This document shows positions 8,419 to 15,968 of a stretch of DNA of 64,000 nucleotides, in pieces. Position 1 is the first letter of the stretch, and the number at the start of each line of letters is the position of its first letter. The stretch lies in the NCBI GenBank assembly GCA_038106145.1, contig JAYODD010000013.1, forward strand, positions 1-64,000, given 5' to 3'. The DNA is from JBFJKD01 sp038106145. Lineage in GTDB: Bacteria > Pseudomonadota > Gammaproteobacteria > Pseudomonadales > Porticoccaceae. The position numbers and the translations under genes were made by a program. The notes beneath the pieces were generated by a model. The model had not been told where the DNA came from, ran no database searches, and was given only the letters and a program-made list of their open reading frames with translations.

Positions 8419-8514
8419 ATGCACAACAGCCCGCACGCCCATTCGGCAACGGATACCATTGCCTTTACCCCTTTGCAGGCAGTGTTCCCCACCACCAGGG
8501 TGACAGTCCATTGA
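8419..8514 (+). CDS. Possible 31-residue leader ORF before the phosphotransferase
   Basis: An ATG at 8419 follows AAAGGAG at 6-base spacing, the best ribosome-binding site in this neighbourhood. The frame encodes MHNSPHAHSATDTIAFTPLQ and 11 more residues, and ends at TGA 8512-8514. It overlaps the TTG start of the next gene (8511) by four bases. It may be a coupling leader, or the remains of an older start region for the phosphotransferase. Confidence 0.3.
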   Translation: MHNSPHAHSATDTIAFTPLQAVFPTTRVTVH

Positions 8515-9530
8515 ATCCCCCTGATGTTATCGATAAGCAGTTTCGCGCACACCTCACCAGGTTTGTAGCGCGTAACTTTGGCGAACTGGCTCGCCTGGAA
8601 AACGTGGAGCCCATGCTGGGTGGTCACGCTGGCCTGACCTTTGGTTTTGATGTGTTTGATGAAGCCAGCACACAACTCGGCGGCTACATTATCAAGTTGG
8701 CGCCCAAAGGCGTGCGCCGCGAGGGCAATACGGATGTTTACCGCACTGCGCCGCTGTTAAACACGCTGTACGACGCGGGCCTGCCGGTGCCGGCGGTGCC
8801 CTTTGCCTCGCCGGATGAAGATGAATTTGATGCGCCCTATGTGGTGATGGAAAAGCTCAAGGGCCGCGAGTTTTTTATCTGGGGGCCGCACGAATCCTTC
8901 GACCGCAGTGACGACAAGGTCGCGCCCCTGTGGCGTGAAATGGCGGACGTGCTGCCGCGCATTCACCGCGTCGACTGGCGCGATAAATTACCCAACTGGG
9001 AAACCCCGCGCCCACTGCTGGAAGAAATCACCCGTTGGCAGCCCATCTACGCCAAGGCCCTGGAGCCGGAATGGATTGTTGGCGCCGATCGCGCCCGCGA
9101 AGCGCTACTGGCGTCCATGCCGGATGACAACCCCATCGGCATTGTGCACGGCGACTACCAGCCCGGTAACGGCCTGTTTGACGACGGCAAGCTCACTGGC
9201 ATTATCGACTGGGAGCTGGTGCGTATTGGCTCGGTGCAACTGGATATCGGCTGGCTGATGTTCTGCGCGGATAAATCTTTCTGGACCGACAATATTGTGC
9301 CCTGCGCGCCCGTGTCACCCGCCGAGCTGGCGGACATCTATCAGCGCGGCATGGGTCGACGCTTTGAAGACATGCTCTGGTACCAGGCGCTGGCCGCCTA
9401 TCAGCTGGGCTGCATTGCCTGTTTGAATGTGCGCCTGCACCGCAAGCAGCAGCGCATTGACCCCATGTGGGAGGAGTTCGCCCAGACCATTACGCGCTTT
9501 TACGAACGTGCCGTTGAGCTAATAACCTGA
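8511..9530 (+). CDS. Phosphotransferase family protein (APH/ACAD10-like kinase fold)
   Basis: A 339-residue aminoglycoside-phosphotransferase-fold protein. The catalytic loop IVHGDYQPGN and the metal-binding IIDWELV are intact, with a lysine in YIIKLAP as the likely nucleotide-binding residue. In many Proteobacteria, genes of this subfamily sit beside acyl-CoA dehydrogenases, and mammalian ACAD10/11 fuse the two activities to catabolise 4-hydroxy acids. The acyl-CoA dehydrogenase 53 bases downstream fits that pairing, so a kinase acting on a hydroxyacyl substrate is a reasonable inference. The TTG start overlaps the stop of a small leader ORF; a start slightly upstream in frame cannot be excluded. 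Confidence 0.88.
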   Translation: MNPPDVIDKQFRAHLTRFVARNFGELARLENVEPMLGGHAGLTFGFDVFDEASTQLGGYIIKLAPKGVRREGNTDVYRTAPLLNTLYDAGLPVPAVPFASPDEDEFDAPYVVMEKLKGREFFIWGPHESFDRSDDKVAPLWREMADVLPRIHRVDWRDKLPNWETPRPLLEEITRWQPIYAKALEPEWIVGADRAREALLASMPDDNPIGIVHGDYQPGNGLFDDGKLTGIIDWELVRIGSVQLDIGWLMFCADKSFWTDNIVPCAPVSPAELADIYQRGMGRRFEDMLWYQALAAYQLGCIACLNVRLHRKQQRIDPMWEEFAQTITRFYERAVELIT

Positions 9531-9583
9531 CATTTAAACTATTTAAATACAATTGCTTATAAGTATTATTTAAGGTAGATACT

Positions 9584-10744
9584 ATGATAGATTTCAGCTT
9601 ACCCGCCGACCTTATCGCGCTCAAAGAACGCACCGAAGAATTCATCCGCAACATCGTGATGCCCTACGAAAAAGACGCCCGCCAGGAATACCACGGCCCC
9701 ACCGATGAGCTGCGAATAGAGCTGGTCGCCAAAGCCAGAGAGGCCGGATTGTTGGCTCCCCACGCGCCAAAAGAATACGGCGGCATGGGGCTGGATCATC
9801 GCGCCATGGCGGTGGTGTTTGAGGCGGCGGGTTACTCCCCCCTCGGCCCCCTGGCGCTCAACATTCAGGCACCGGATGAGGGCAACACCAACCTGCTGCA
9901 TCAGGTGGCCACACCAGCGCAAAAAGACCGCTGGCTTAAACCCATGGTGCAGGGCCATATTCGCTCGGTGTTTTCCATGACCGAACCGGATGGCGGCGCA
10001 GGTTCCGACCCCTCGTTGATGAAGACCACCGCCACACCCGATGGGGACGACTACCTTATCAAGGGCCGCAAGTGGTTTATCACCGGCATGCCCGGCGCGG
10101 GTTATCACATCATTATGGCCAAAACCCTCGACCACGCCGGTAACGACGTCGGCGCCACCATGTTTATGTGCGACGCCGACACGCCCGGGATTGAGATGGT
10201 GCGCATGCTCGACACCATCGACAGCAACTCACCGGGGGGCCACTGTGAAGTCGACTACGACATACGTGTTCCCGCCAGCCAGATTCTCGGCGAAGTCGGC
10301 AAAGGCTTTCGCTACGCTCAGGTGCGCCTTGGCCCGGCGCGCATGACCCACTGCATGCGCTGGCTCGGCGCCGCGCAACGCTGCCACGATATCGCCACCG
10401 ATTACGCCCGCACTCGCCACGCCTTTGGCAAAGCCATTATCGAGCACCAGGGCATTGGCTTTCAGCTCGCCGATAACAAAATCGACCTGCATAGCGCCCG
10501 CCTGATGACCTGGCACGGCTGCTGGCTGCTGGATCAGGGCGAAAAGGCTCAGTTCGAAACCAGCATGTGTACAGTGCACTGCTCCGAAGCCCTGAGCAGA
10601 GTGGTAGACCGATCCATGCAGGTGCTGGGAGCCAAAGGCATCAGCACCGACACAGTGATCGAGCGGATTTATCGGGACATTCGTGCATTCAGAATTTACG
10701 ATGGCCCCAGCGAGGTGCATCGCTGGGTGTTGGCAAGGAGTTGA
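9584..10744 (+). CDS. Acyl-CoA dehydrogenase family protein
   Basis: A 386-residue flavoprotein of the acyl-CoA dehydrogenase family. The N-terminal helical domain has KEYGGMGLDH, followed by FSMTEPDGGAGSDP and KWFITG (FAD/substrate-binding beta domain). The C-terminal helical domain has RxxFGKAIIEHQ and ends with IYDGPSEVHRWVLAR. It resembles ACAD10/11-like enzymes that act after a phosphotransferase on hydroxylated acyl-CoAs; the gene upstream encodes such a kinase. An AAGG ribosome-binding site precedes the ATG. The stop codon lies within a 13-base tandem repeat (10741-10772). Confidence 0.93.
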   Translation: MIDFSLPADLIALKERTEEFIRNIVMPYEKDARQEYHGPTDELRIELVAKAREAGLLAPHAPKEYGGMGLDHRAMAVVFEAAGYSPLGPLALNIQAPDEGNTNLLHQVATPAQKDRWLKPMVQGHIRSVFSMTEPDGGAGSDPSLMKTTATPDGDDYLIKGRKWFITGMPGAGYHIIMAKTLDHAGNDVGATMFMCDADTPGIEMVRMLDTIDSNSPGGHCEVDYDIRVPASQILGEVGKGFRYAQVRLGPARMTHCMRWLGAAQRCHDIATDYARTRHAFGKAIIEHQGIGFQLADNKIDLHSARLMTWHGCWLLDQGEKAQFETSMCTVHCSEALSRVVDRSMQVLGAKGISTDTVIERIYRDIRAFRIYDGPSEVHRWVLARS

Positions 10745-10772
10745 ATTTGCGAATTGAATTTGCGGATTGAAT
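10741..10772. repeat. 13-base tandem repeat at the end of the acyl-CoA dehydrogenase gene
   Basis: TTGAATTTGCG occurs at 10741-10751 and 10754-10764, and TTGAAT again at 10767-10772, with a period of 13 bases. The stop codon of the acyl-CoA dehydrogenase is inside the first unit. It is probably a local slippage duplication. The rest of the gap to 10943 shows nothing definite. Confidence 0.6.
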
Positions 10773-10943
10773 GGGAGAATGCGTGACTGCAAAACCTCAG
10801 GGTGTTTTTCTTGGGGCGACCCTAAAGAAATTGAATAACAATTAATCTGGTTTCCAATTGGTTCAGGTGTATCTATAGTCAATAACTAGTGGTCACTAAC
10901 CCGCCATTTGGTCACAGGCGAATAATAAAACGGGAGCCATAAT

Positions 10944-12005
10944 ATGGAATTCGGGATTCAGTTAGCCACCTCATCAGAGGCCTGGAAAATCGTGCAGCGA
11001 GCGGAGGAACTGGGTTTTACCCACGCCTGGTTTTACGATACCTCCATGATCTGTGCTGATCCCTTTGTGGCCATGGCCGCTGCAACGATGAAAACTTCTA
11101 AAATCAGGTTAGGCACGGGCGTATTGATACCGTCCAACCGGATAGCGCCCACCACTGCCAGCGCTTTGGCATCGCTGAATCAACTGGCGCCGGGGCGGAT
11201 TGATTTTGGTGTTGGCACGGGTTTTACCGGTCGGCGGGCTCTGGGCCTCACCCCGGTTAAACTGGATGATATGGCCGAATATATTAATATCGTTCGCAAA
11301 TTACTGGCCGAAGAAACCGTCGAGTGGGAATTTGAAAACAAACGTCGCAAGATACGTTTTCTGAACCCCGAGTTTGGCCTGGTTAACACCCGCGACCCTG
11401 TACCTGTGCATATCTCCGCGATGGGGCCAAAAATAAAAAAACTTACCGCCGAGCTGGGTGCCAACTGGATTCTTGCTGCGACGGACACGGAATCTACAAT
11501 ACAGGCTCTGCATGACATGTGTGAGGCCTACCACGCGGCGGGAAAGAATCCGGAAGAATATGTCAAAACAGCTTTCAGTGGCGGCTGTGTACTTGAACCG
11601 GGTGAATCCTGCGACAGCCCGCGGGTGAAAGCCCAGGCCGGCCCGTTTGCCGCAATTATTCCCCATAACCTGGTGGAAAGCGGCGCTGGGGATCTTAATA
11701 TGTCGGCGGCGACTGATATGGGAGCGATGATGGCAGGCTACCGTGCCGCCTACGATAAATATCAACCTGCCGACGCCAAATATCTTACCGTGCACCGCGG
11801 CCACGGACTGTTTCTAAGACCTGAAGACGAGCAACTGATTGGCGGCGATTTTATTCGCGCAACTACATTTACTGGCGAAGTCGACGAGCTTCGCGACCGG
11901 TTGAGAGCCCTGCGCGACGCTGGCTTTAGTCGTTGGGCAATACAGATTCCGGAAAAATATCCAGAAGCCATTGAAGACTGGGCTCGGGTGATCGAAGGGG
12001 TCTAA
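10944..12005 (+). CDS. LLM-class (luciferase-like) flavin-dependent oxidoreductase
   Basis: A 353-residue single-domain TIM-barrel monooxygenase or reductase of the bacterial luciferase superfamily. Visible are the N-terminal MEFGIQLATSSEAWKIV, LGTGVLIPSNRIAPTTASAL and FGVGTGFTGRRALG (flavin and phosphate contacts), and the central VPVHISAMGPK. Such enzymes use FMN or F420 on aldehydes, alkanes or ring compounds; the substrate cannot be read from sequence. GGGAG precedes the ATG. The location between acyl-CoA dehydrogenase and Baeyer-Villiger genes suggests a shared catabolic route, but there is a 199-base gap, so it may not be co-transcribed with the dehydrogenase. Confidence 0.9.
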   Translation: MEFGIQLATSSEAWKIVQRAEELGFTHAWFYDTSMICADPFVAMAAATMKTSKIRLGTGVLIPSNRIAPTTASALASLNQLAPGRIDFGVGTGFTGRRALGLTPVKLDDMAEYINIVRKLLAEETVEWEFENKRRKIRFLNPEFGLVNTRDPVPVHISAMGPKIKKLTAELGANWILAATDTESTIQALHDMCEAYHAAGKNPEEYVKTAFSGGCVLEPGESCDSPRVKAQAGPFAAIIPHNLVESGAGDLNMSAATDMGAMMAGYRAAYDKYQPADAKYLTVHRGHGLFLRPEDEQLIGGDFIRATTFTGEVDELRDRLRALRDAGFSRWAIQIPEKYPEAIEDWARVIEGV

Positions 12006-12044
12006 AAAACCACACAAGTGCACAAACAGCGTCAGGTTGATGGT

Positions 12045-12080
12045 GACTACGCGCTTTAGCCGGATAAGTTGTTAGGGCGT
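12045..12080 (-). other. attC-like half-site at the 3' end of a lone gene
   Basis: On the minus strand the stop codon of the 12072-12854 gene lies in GCCCTAACAACTTATCCGGC. This matches the R''/L'' end of many integron attC sites (TAACAA then a YTCATCC-like stretch), and stop codons overlapping this element are typical of gene cassettes. The matching GTTAGGGC 3' core is not found further on toward 11950, so the site, if real, is truncated. Confidence 0.25.
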
Positions 12081-12854
12081 GACACAACGAAGCCTCTGTT
12101 TGACAATTGGCAGCTGCTCAGTCGGAATGGCGGCCAATTGTTCGGAAGTGACCAGCCCCGATTCCTCTCGAATTATCTTAAAATTACCATCCTGCCCCTT
12201 AAACCACATGACGTAACCACAATGAATTGGCGCATTTGAGAATTCATTATAGTAATCTGCCGCAACATAGATTCCCGGGTTTGGGGCGCCTGGCGGGTTG
12301 TCATAAAGAGTTAGCTTGCTTATTGTAATTTGACGCGGGTCACCCACTTGTGACTGAAATGTATTTTTTTCTGACACCCATGAGGTTTTCGTAGAGAAGG
12401 AACGCATACTATCCGCAAGAACGGAATATGCCTTATCAAATTTACTACTAGCGATATCATTAAAATAAGTTTCGGAGAGCACAAGGACTTGGTTTCGTAT
12501 CGCCTGAGCTTCTGACTCAGATGTTAAGTATTTCATAGCAACCGCGGTTGATTCGGAGTTCTCGTTAGCACACTGAATATCTTGTACAAACTCAAAAGTT
12601 GGGGCGGATTCTACTTTCTTTTCAATTGCCTCTGAACCAGCAAAAGAATACTTACCAAAATGTGGACTTAAGGTCCCACAGAGTGATTTCGCAGTTTCGT
12701 ATAGGTACGCTTGCGCGATTCCGATATCTAATACTGTGCTATGGGTCAGCGTCAGCCTGTAATTACCTTCATCTACTTTTTGAACCGAAACTTCCTTTGC
12801 GTTAGCGAAATGGGCTACGCTAATCAATAAAATCGTTGCGAGAAGCTGTTTCAT
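12072..12854 (-). CDS. Secreted protein, DUF4019-like C-terminal region
   Basis: The start at 12854 gives 260 residues with a clean signal peptide (MKQLLATILLISVAHFANA, predicted cleavage before KEV), so the product is periplasmic or exported. Residues about 130-245 (YFNDIASSKFDKAYSVL, then NPPGAPNPGIYVAADYY and a final FKIIREESG) follow the pattern of DUF4019-type proteins; the assignment is tentative. It is more AT-rich than its neighbours, stands alone on the minus strand between plus-strand catabolic genes, and ends in an attC-like sequence, all compatible with acquisition. Function unknown. Confidence 0.7.
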   Translation of the reverse strand: MKQLLATILLISVAHFANAKEVSVQKVDEGNYRLTLTHSTVLDIGIAQAYLYETAKSLCGTLSPHFGKYSFAGSEAIEKKVESAPTFEFVQDIQCANENSESTAVAMKYLTSESEAQAIRNQVLVLSETYFNDIASSKFDKAYSVLADSMRSFSTKTSWVSEKNTFQSQVGDPRQITISKLTLYDNPPGAPNPGIYVAADYYNEFSNAPIHCGYVMWFKGQDGNFKIIREESGLVTSEQLAAIPTEQLPIVKQRLRCVTP

Positions 12855-12957
12855 GTTTACGCCCTGGCTATTATTGAACGTAACCTGCGACATATGTTCG
12901 GAATGCACGCGCGTGTGTTAAATGTACCGGTATTTGGTAACCAACATTCTCCACTCG

Positions 12958-13578
12958 CTACCAGTGCGCACCTTCCAAAGCAGGCAGGGTGCGCTCAGTG
13001 ATTTCGGCAAAGCTGTCGAGCACCCGTAACGTCAAGCCCCAGATAACATGGTCGCCGAATTGAATACCGGGAAAAGTTCGACGGTTTTCCGCAATGGAGT
13101 ATTCCAGCTCGGTAACAGCGGTGACGTCAAATAGATGGGTAATGGGCACCCAGAAGACGTGGGCAACTTCTTCCGGGAGTCTGGCGAAAGCGGTTTGCCT
13201 GGTGGGTTGGTCCACGTAGTACACGAACGGCGTCAGGATCATCGGCTCGCGCAGATCGGGCCGGTCGATGGTGCGTATGGGTAGAGGGCCAACCCGGTGG
13301 TGGGTATCTAGCGTTAACCCGATTTCTTCCCAGGTTTCCCGCTCCGCGACGGCGTGGGCATCCCTGTCATCCGGACCCGCGCGTCCACCGGGGAAAGCGA
13401 CCTGACCGGACCAGGGATCGCCCTGGCGGGCGGCGCGGCGAATAAAACAGACTTCGAGCTCGTCCTCGCCGTCGGCGAGAATCATGGCAACAGCCGCGCG
13501 ACTGGGATGCGCCTTGAATACGGGGGCCTGATGATCCCGCTCCGCTAAAACCTGACGAATAAAATCAATGGTCAACAT
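12958..13578 (-). CDS. Nudix hydrolase, CoA pyrophosphatase-like (NudL type)
   Basis: A 206-residue hydrolase with a complete Nudix box, beginning at PGGRAGPDD and continuing to AERETWEEIGL (catalytic REXXEE glutamates). The preceding FIRRAARQGDPWSGQVAFPG is typical of the UPF0035/NudL group that cleaves CoA and CoA esters. The enzyme would recycle or limit CoA derivatives in the cytoplasm, which fits a neighbourhood of acyl-CoA enzymes. It is transcribed away from the flanking flavin monooxygenase genes. Substrate specificity is inferred from the family only. Confidence 0.9.
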   Translation of the reverse strand: MLTIDFIRQVLAERDHQAPVFKAHPSRAAVAMILADGEDELEVCFIRRAARQGDPWSGQVAFPGGRAGPDDRDAHAVAERETWEEIGLTLDTHHRVGPLPIRTIDRPDLREPMILTPFVYYVDQPTRQTAFARLPEEVAHVFWVPITHLFDVTAVTELEYSIAENRRTFPGIQFGDHVIWGLTLRVLDSFAEITERTLPALEGAHW

Positions 13579-13900
13579 ACCCGAAGAATGGCGTTTCTAC
13601 CGCCGCCCGTCAACTGCCAACGGTCAACCGCAATTGGCCTTGCGAACCAGCATTGGTGGTGACCTAAGCGACCGTATTTATGCCGGGTTGCTGCCAGCCG
13701 CAACCCAGCTCAATTTGCCCAGGTTCGAGTCTTCATCTTTATTGTGGCGCCCGGTGGCCAGTGCACGCCCCCACCTGGCCACTTTATATTTCTCGAATTG
13801 GCCGCCGCGCCGGAACCATTAAAGCGCCCTGCGCCGCGGCTTGTCTGCGGGCTGGTAAAAACATTATCCACGCGGCTGTAGCGCGCGCCGGGACGGAACC
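13579..13900. other. 322-base intergenic region, no confident gene
   Basis: The region lies upstream of the Nudix gene and downstream of the minus-strand monooxygenase. A plus-strand frame from an ATG at 13568 to 13822 is open for 84 codons with moderate GC at third positions. It overlaps the Nudix start, lacks a good ribosome-binding site and has no recognisable motif, so I do not call it. No terminator with a T-run is visible. Confidence 0.4.
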
Positions 13901-15517
13901 TCAGGACAACACAAAACCCCGGTAATCGTGGGCGGCCACGTCATCACAGCGGGCTTTGTAATCCCGTTGGCCACCGGCATACAGCATAAACGTGCGCTTT
14001 TTGCTCGGGTCATTGAGGTTGACCCCCATAAACCAGGAGTCCGCCGTCGGGAATAGCGTGCCCGCCGCAGTTTCATCCACGTGCGCCGTCCAGGCATCTT
14101 CCGCCTCGACAGTGGGCTCGATTTGATGGAGGTCCTTGCCTTTCATGTAGCTAATGAGATTGGTCACCCACTCCACATTTTGCTCGATACAGCGCGGGAT
14201 GTTACAAAAGGTCGCGCCGTTGTGCGGGCCCACCAACGTAAACAGGTTGGGGAAACCCACGGTTTGCATGCCCAGCAGGGTACGGGGGCCATCAGCCCAC
14301 TTGTCGGACAGTTTCCGCCCGCCCCTGCCGGTAATATCGATGCGCTTGAGCGAACCGGTCACTGCGTCAAAGCCGGTGGCATAGATAATAATATCCAGGT
14401 CGTGGTCCTTGTCACTGCACCTGACGCCCGTCGGAATGATTTCTTTTATGGGTGTCTCCTTGAGGTTGACCAGGGTGACGTTGTCCTGGTTGTAGACCTC
14501 GTAGTAGTGGGTCTCCATGGGCACGCGGCGGGTGCCAAAACCGTGATCCTTGGGAATCAGGTCTTCGGCGGTTTTTGGATCCCTGACCCGCGAACGAATT
14601 TTTTTTGCAATAAATTCAGTAATCAGGTCATTGGCCTTGCGGTCGGTCAAGATGTCCCTGAAATTGGCCAGCCAGATGCCGAAACCGGGTTCGGCATAGC
14701 GCTTCTCGAAAAATGCCTCCCTCTCCTCAGGTGAGACTTCCAGCGCCGAGCGCTCGTCAAACTTGTGGTGGAAGGCGCCAAATGTTTCGTTGCACTCGGC
14801 AAAAATTGTCCTGTAGTTGGCCTTGATCTCGTCCATCTCGCTTTGCGATATCGGGCTGTTGTGCAGCGGCGCGCACCACTCGGGGGCGAGTTGGAATACG
14901 GAGAGATGGCCGGCGGTTTTGGCGACTTCCTGAATTACCTGAACCCCAGTGGCGCCGGTGCCAATCACGCCAACACGCTTGCCACTGAAGTCATTGCCTC
15001 TGCCGCCGAAACCCTCTTTCGGATAGCGCGCGGTGTGGGCCCACTCGCCCTGGAAACTGTCGATGCCGGGAATGCGCGGCAGGGTGTAGGCGTTAAGCGG
15101 GCCGGTGGCGGAGATCAGAAATTCTGCCCGGGCGCTACTGCCATCTTCCAGTTCAACTTCCCATTGCCGGTGCGCCTCGTCATAGGTCGCTTTGACAACC
15201 CGGCTGTTAAACTGGATATCCCGGCGAAAATCAAACTTGTCGGCTACAAAATTCAGGTAGCGTTCGGTTTCCGGCTGGGGGGCAAAGTGTTCGCTCCAAT
15301 TCCACTCCTGCAGGACTTCGTCCGACCAGGAGTAACCATAGGTTTCACTCTCGGAATCGAAACGGCAACCCGGGTAGTTGTTCCAATACCAGGTGCCGCC
15401 CACGCCCGCACCCGTCTCGAACACCTTCACGGACAGCCCGAGCTCCCGCAGCTTGTGTAACTGATACATGCCGGATATACCGGCACCCATGATTATGACG
15501 TCGTACTGATTGGACAT
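13901..15517 (-). CDS. Flavin-containing Baeyer-Villiger-type monooxygenase
   Basis: A 538-residue class B flavoprotein monooxygenase. The start at 15517 is preceded by GGAGAGAG at ideal distance; a longer frame to 15607 lacks such a site. The FAD-binding GAGISG is at residues 11-16 and the NADPH-binding GTGATG near 186-191. The Baeyer-Villiger fingerprint is present as F155-Q-G-E-W-A-H161-T-A-R-Y165, with Tyr where Trp is usual. GTWYWNNYPGCRFD is typical of cyclohexanone-monooxygenase relatives. It would insert oxygen next to a ketone using NADPH and O2. It is divergent from a second homologue at 15969. Confidence 0.92.
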   Translation of the reverse strand: MSNQYDVIIMGAGISGMYQLHKLRELGLSVKVFETGAGVGGTWYWNNYPGCRFDSESETYGYSWSDEVLQEWNWSEHFAPQPETERYLNFVADKFDFRRDIQFNSRVVKATYDEAHRQWEVELEDGSSARAEFLISATGPLNAYTLPRIPGIDSFQGEWAHTARYPKEGFGGRGNDFSGKRVGVIGTGATGVQVIQEVAKTAGHLSVFQLAPEWCAPLHNSPISQSEMDEIKANYRTIFAECNETFGAFHHKFDERSALEVSPEEREAFFEKRYAEPGFGIWLANFRDILTDRKANDLITEFIAKKIRSRVRDPKTAEDLIPKDHGFGTRRVPMETHYYEVYNQDNVTLVNLKETPIKEIIPTGVRCSDKDHDLDIIIYATGFDAVTGSLKRIDITGRGGRKLSDKWADGPRTLLGMQTVGFPNLFTLVGPHNGATFCNIPRCIEQNVEWVTNLISYMKGKDLHQIEPTVEAEDAWTAHVDETAAGTLFPTADSWFMGVNLNDPSKKRTFMLYAGGQRDYKARCDDVAAHDYRGFVLS

Positions 15518-15968
15518 TATGCTCTCTCCATTAATGCTACCCGAAGCGACCTTGTGGATCGGCACAAGCGCAATGCCTCCAGAGAAGACGCGACGCACGT
15601 TATCCACATGAGGCGTCCGGTAATGTACCTGTCATGACGGCTCTGTAATTTGATTTGGCTCAAAGGGGACGCGAGAACCACCGTAATTCATTCGCGGAGT
15701 CGTAGCCGACCATCCGGTACAGGCGCCCGCGCACATGGCGCAGGAAAAAAATTGCAGACCATGCTCCTCCCAGTCGGCAAAACAATAAACGTGCGCAACA
15801 CCGGGCGCTGGCCCCGTGAGTTAAAACGCCGACACAGAAACATAACGTTGCGACTGCCGTCGACCATACATTCAATTTTTGACCGTTTATACGCGCTGGA
15901 TTAACAGGGAGAGAATTTCGGGTATCATTGCTACCCTTTAGTAAATCAACAAACCCAAAGGTAACGAA
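15518..15968. other. 451-base divergent intergenic region between the two monooxygenase genes
   Basis: This stretch must hold promoters for both divergent genes. It contains AT-rich patches near 15840-15960 and an AAGG ribosome-binding site before the plus-strand gene. I cannot support a coding gene or name an operator. Minus-strand frames around 15660-15830 are open but lack a start and homology that I recognise. Confidence 0.4.

Noticed and set aside
13568..13822. Possible 84-residue plus-strand gene between the Nudix and monooxygenase genes
   Set aside because: It overlaps the Nudix start, lacks a ribosome-binding site and has no recognisable motif. I kept it only as a remark on the gap.
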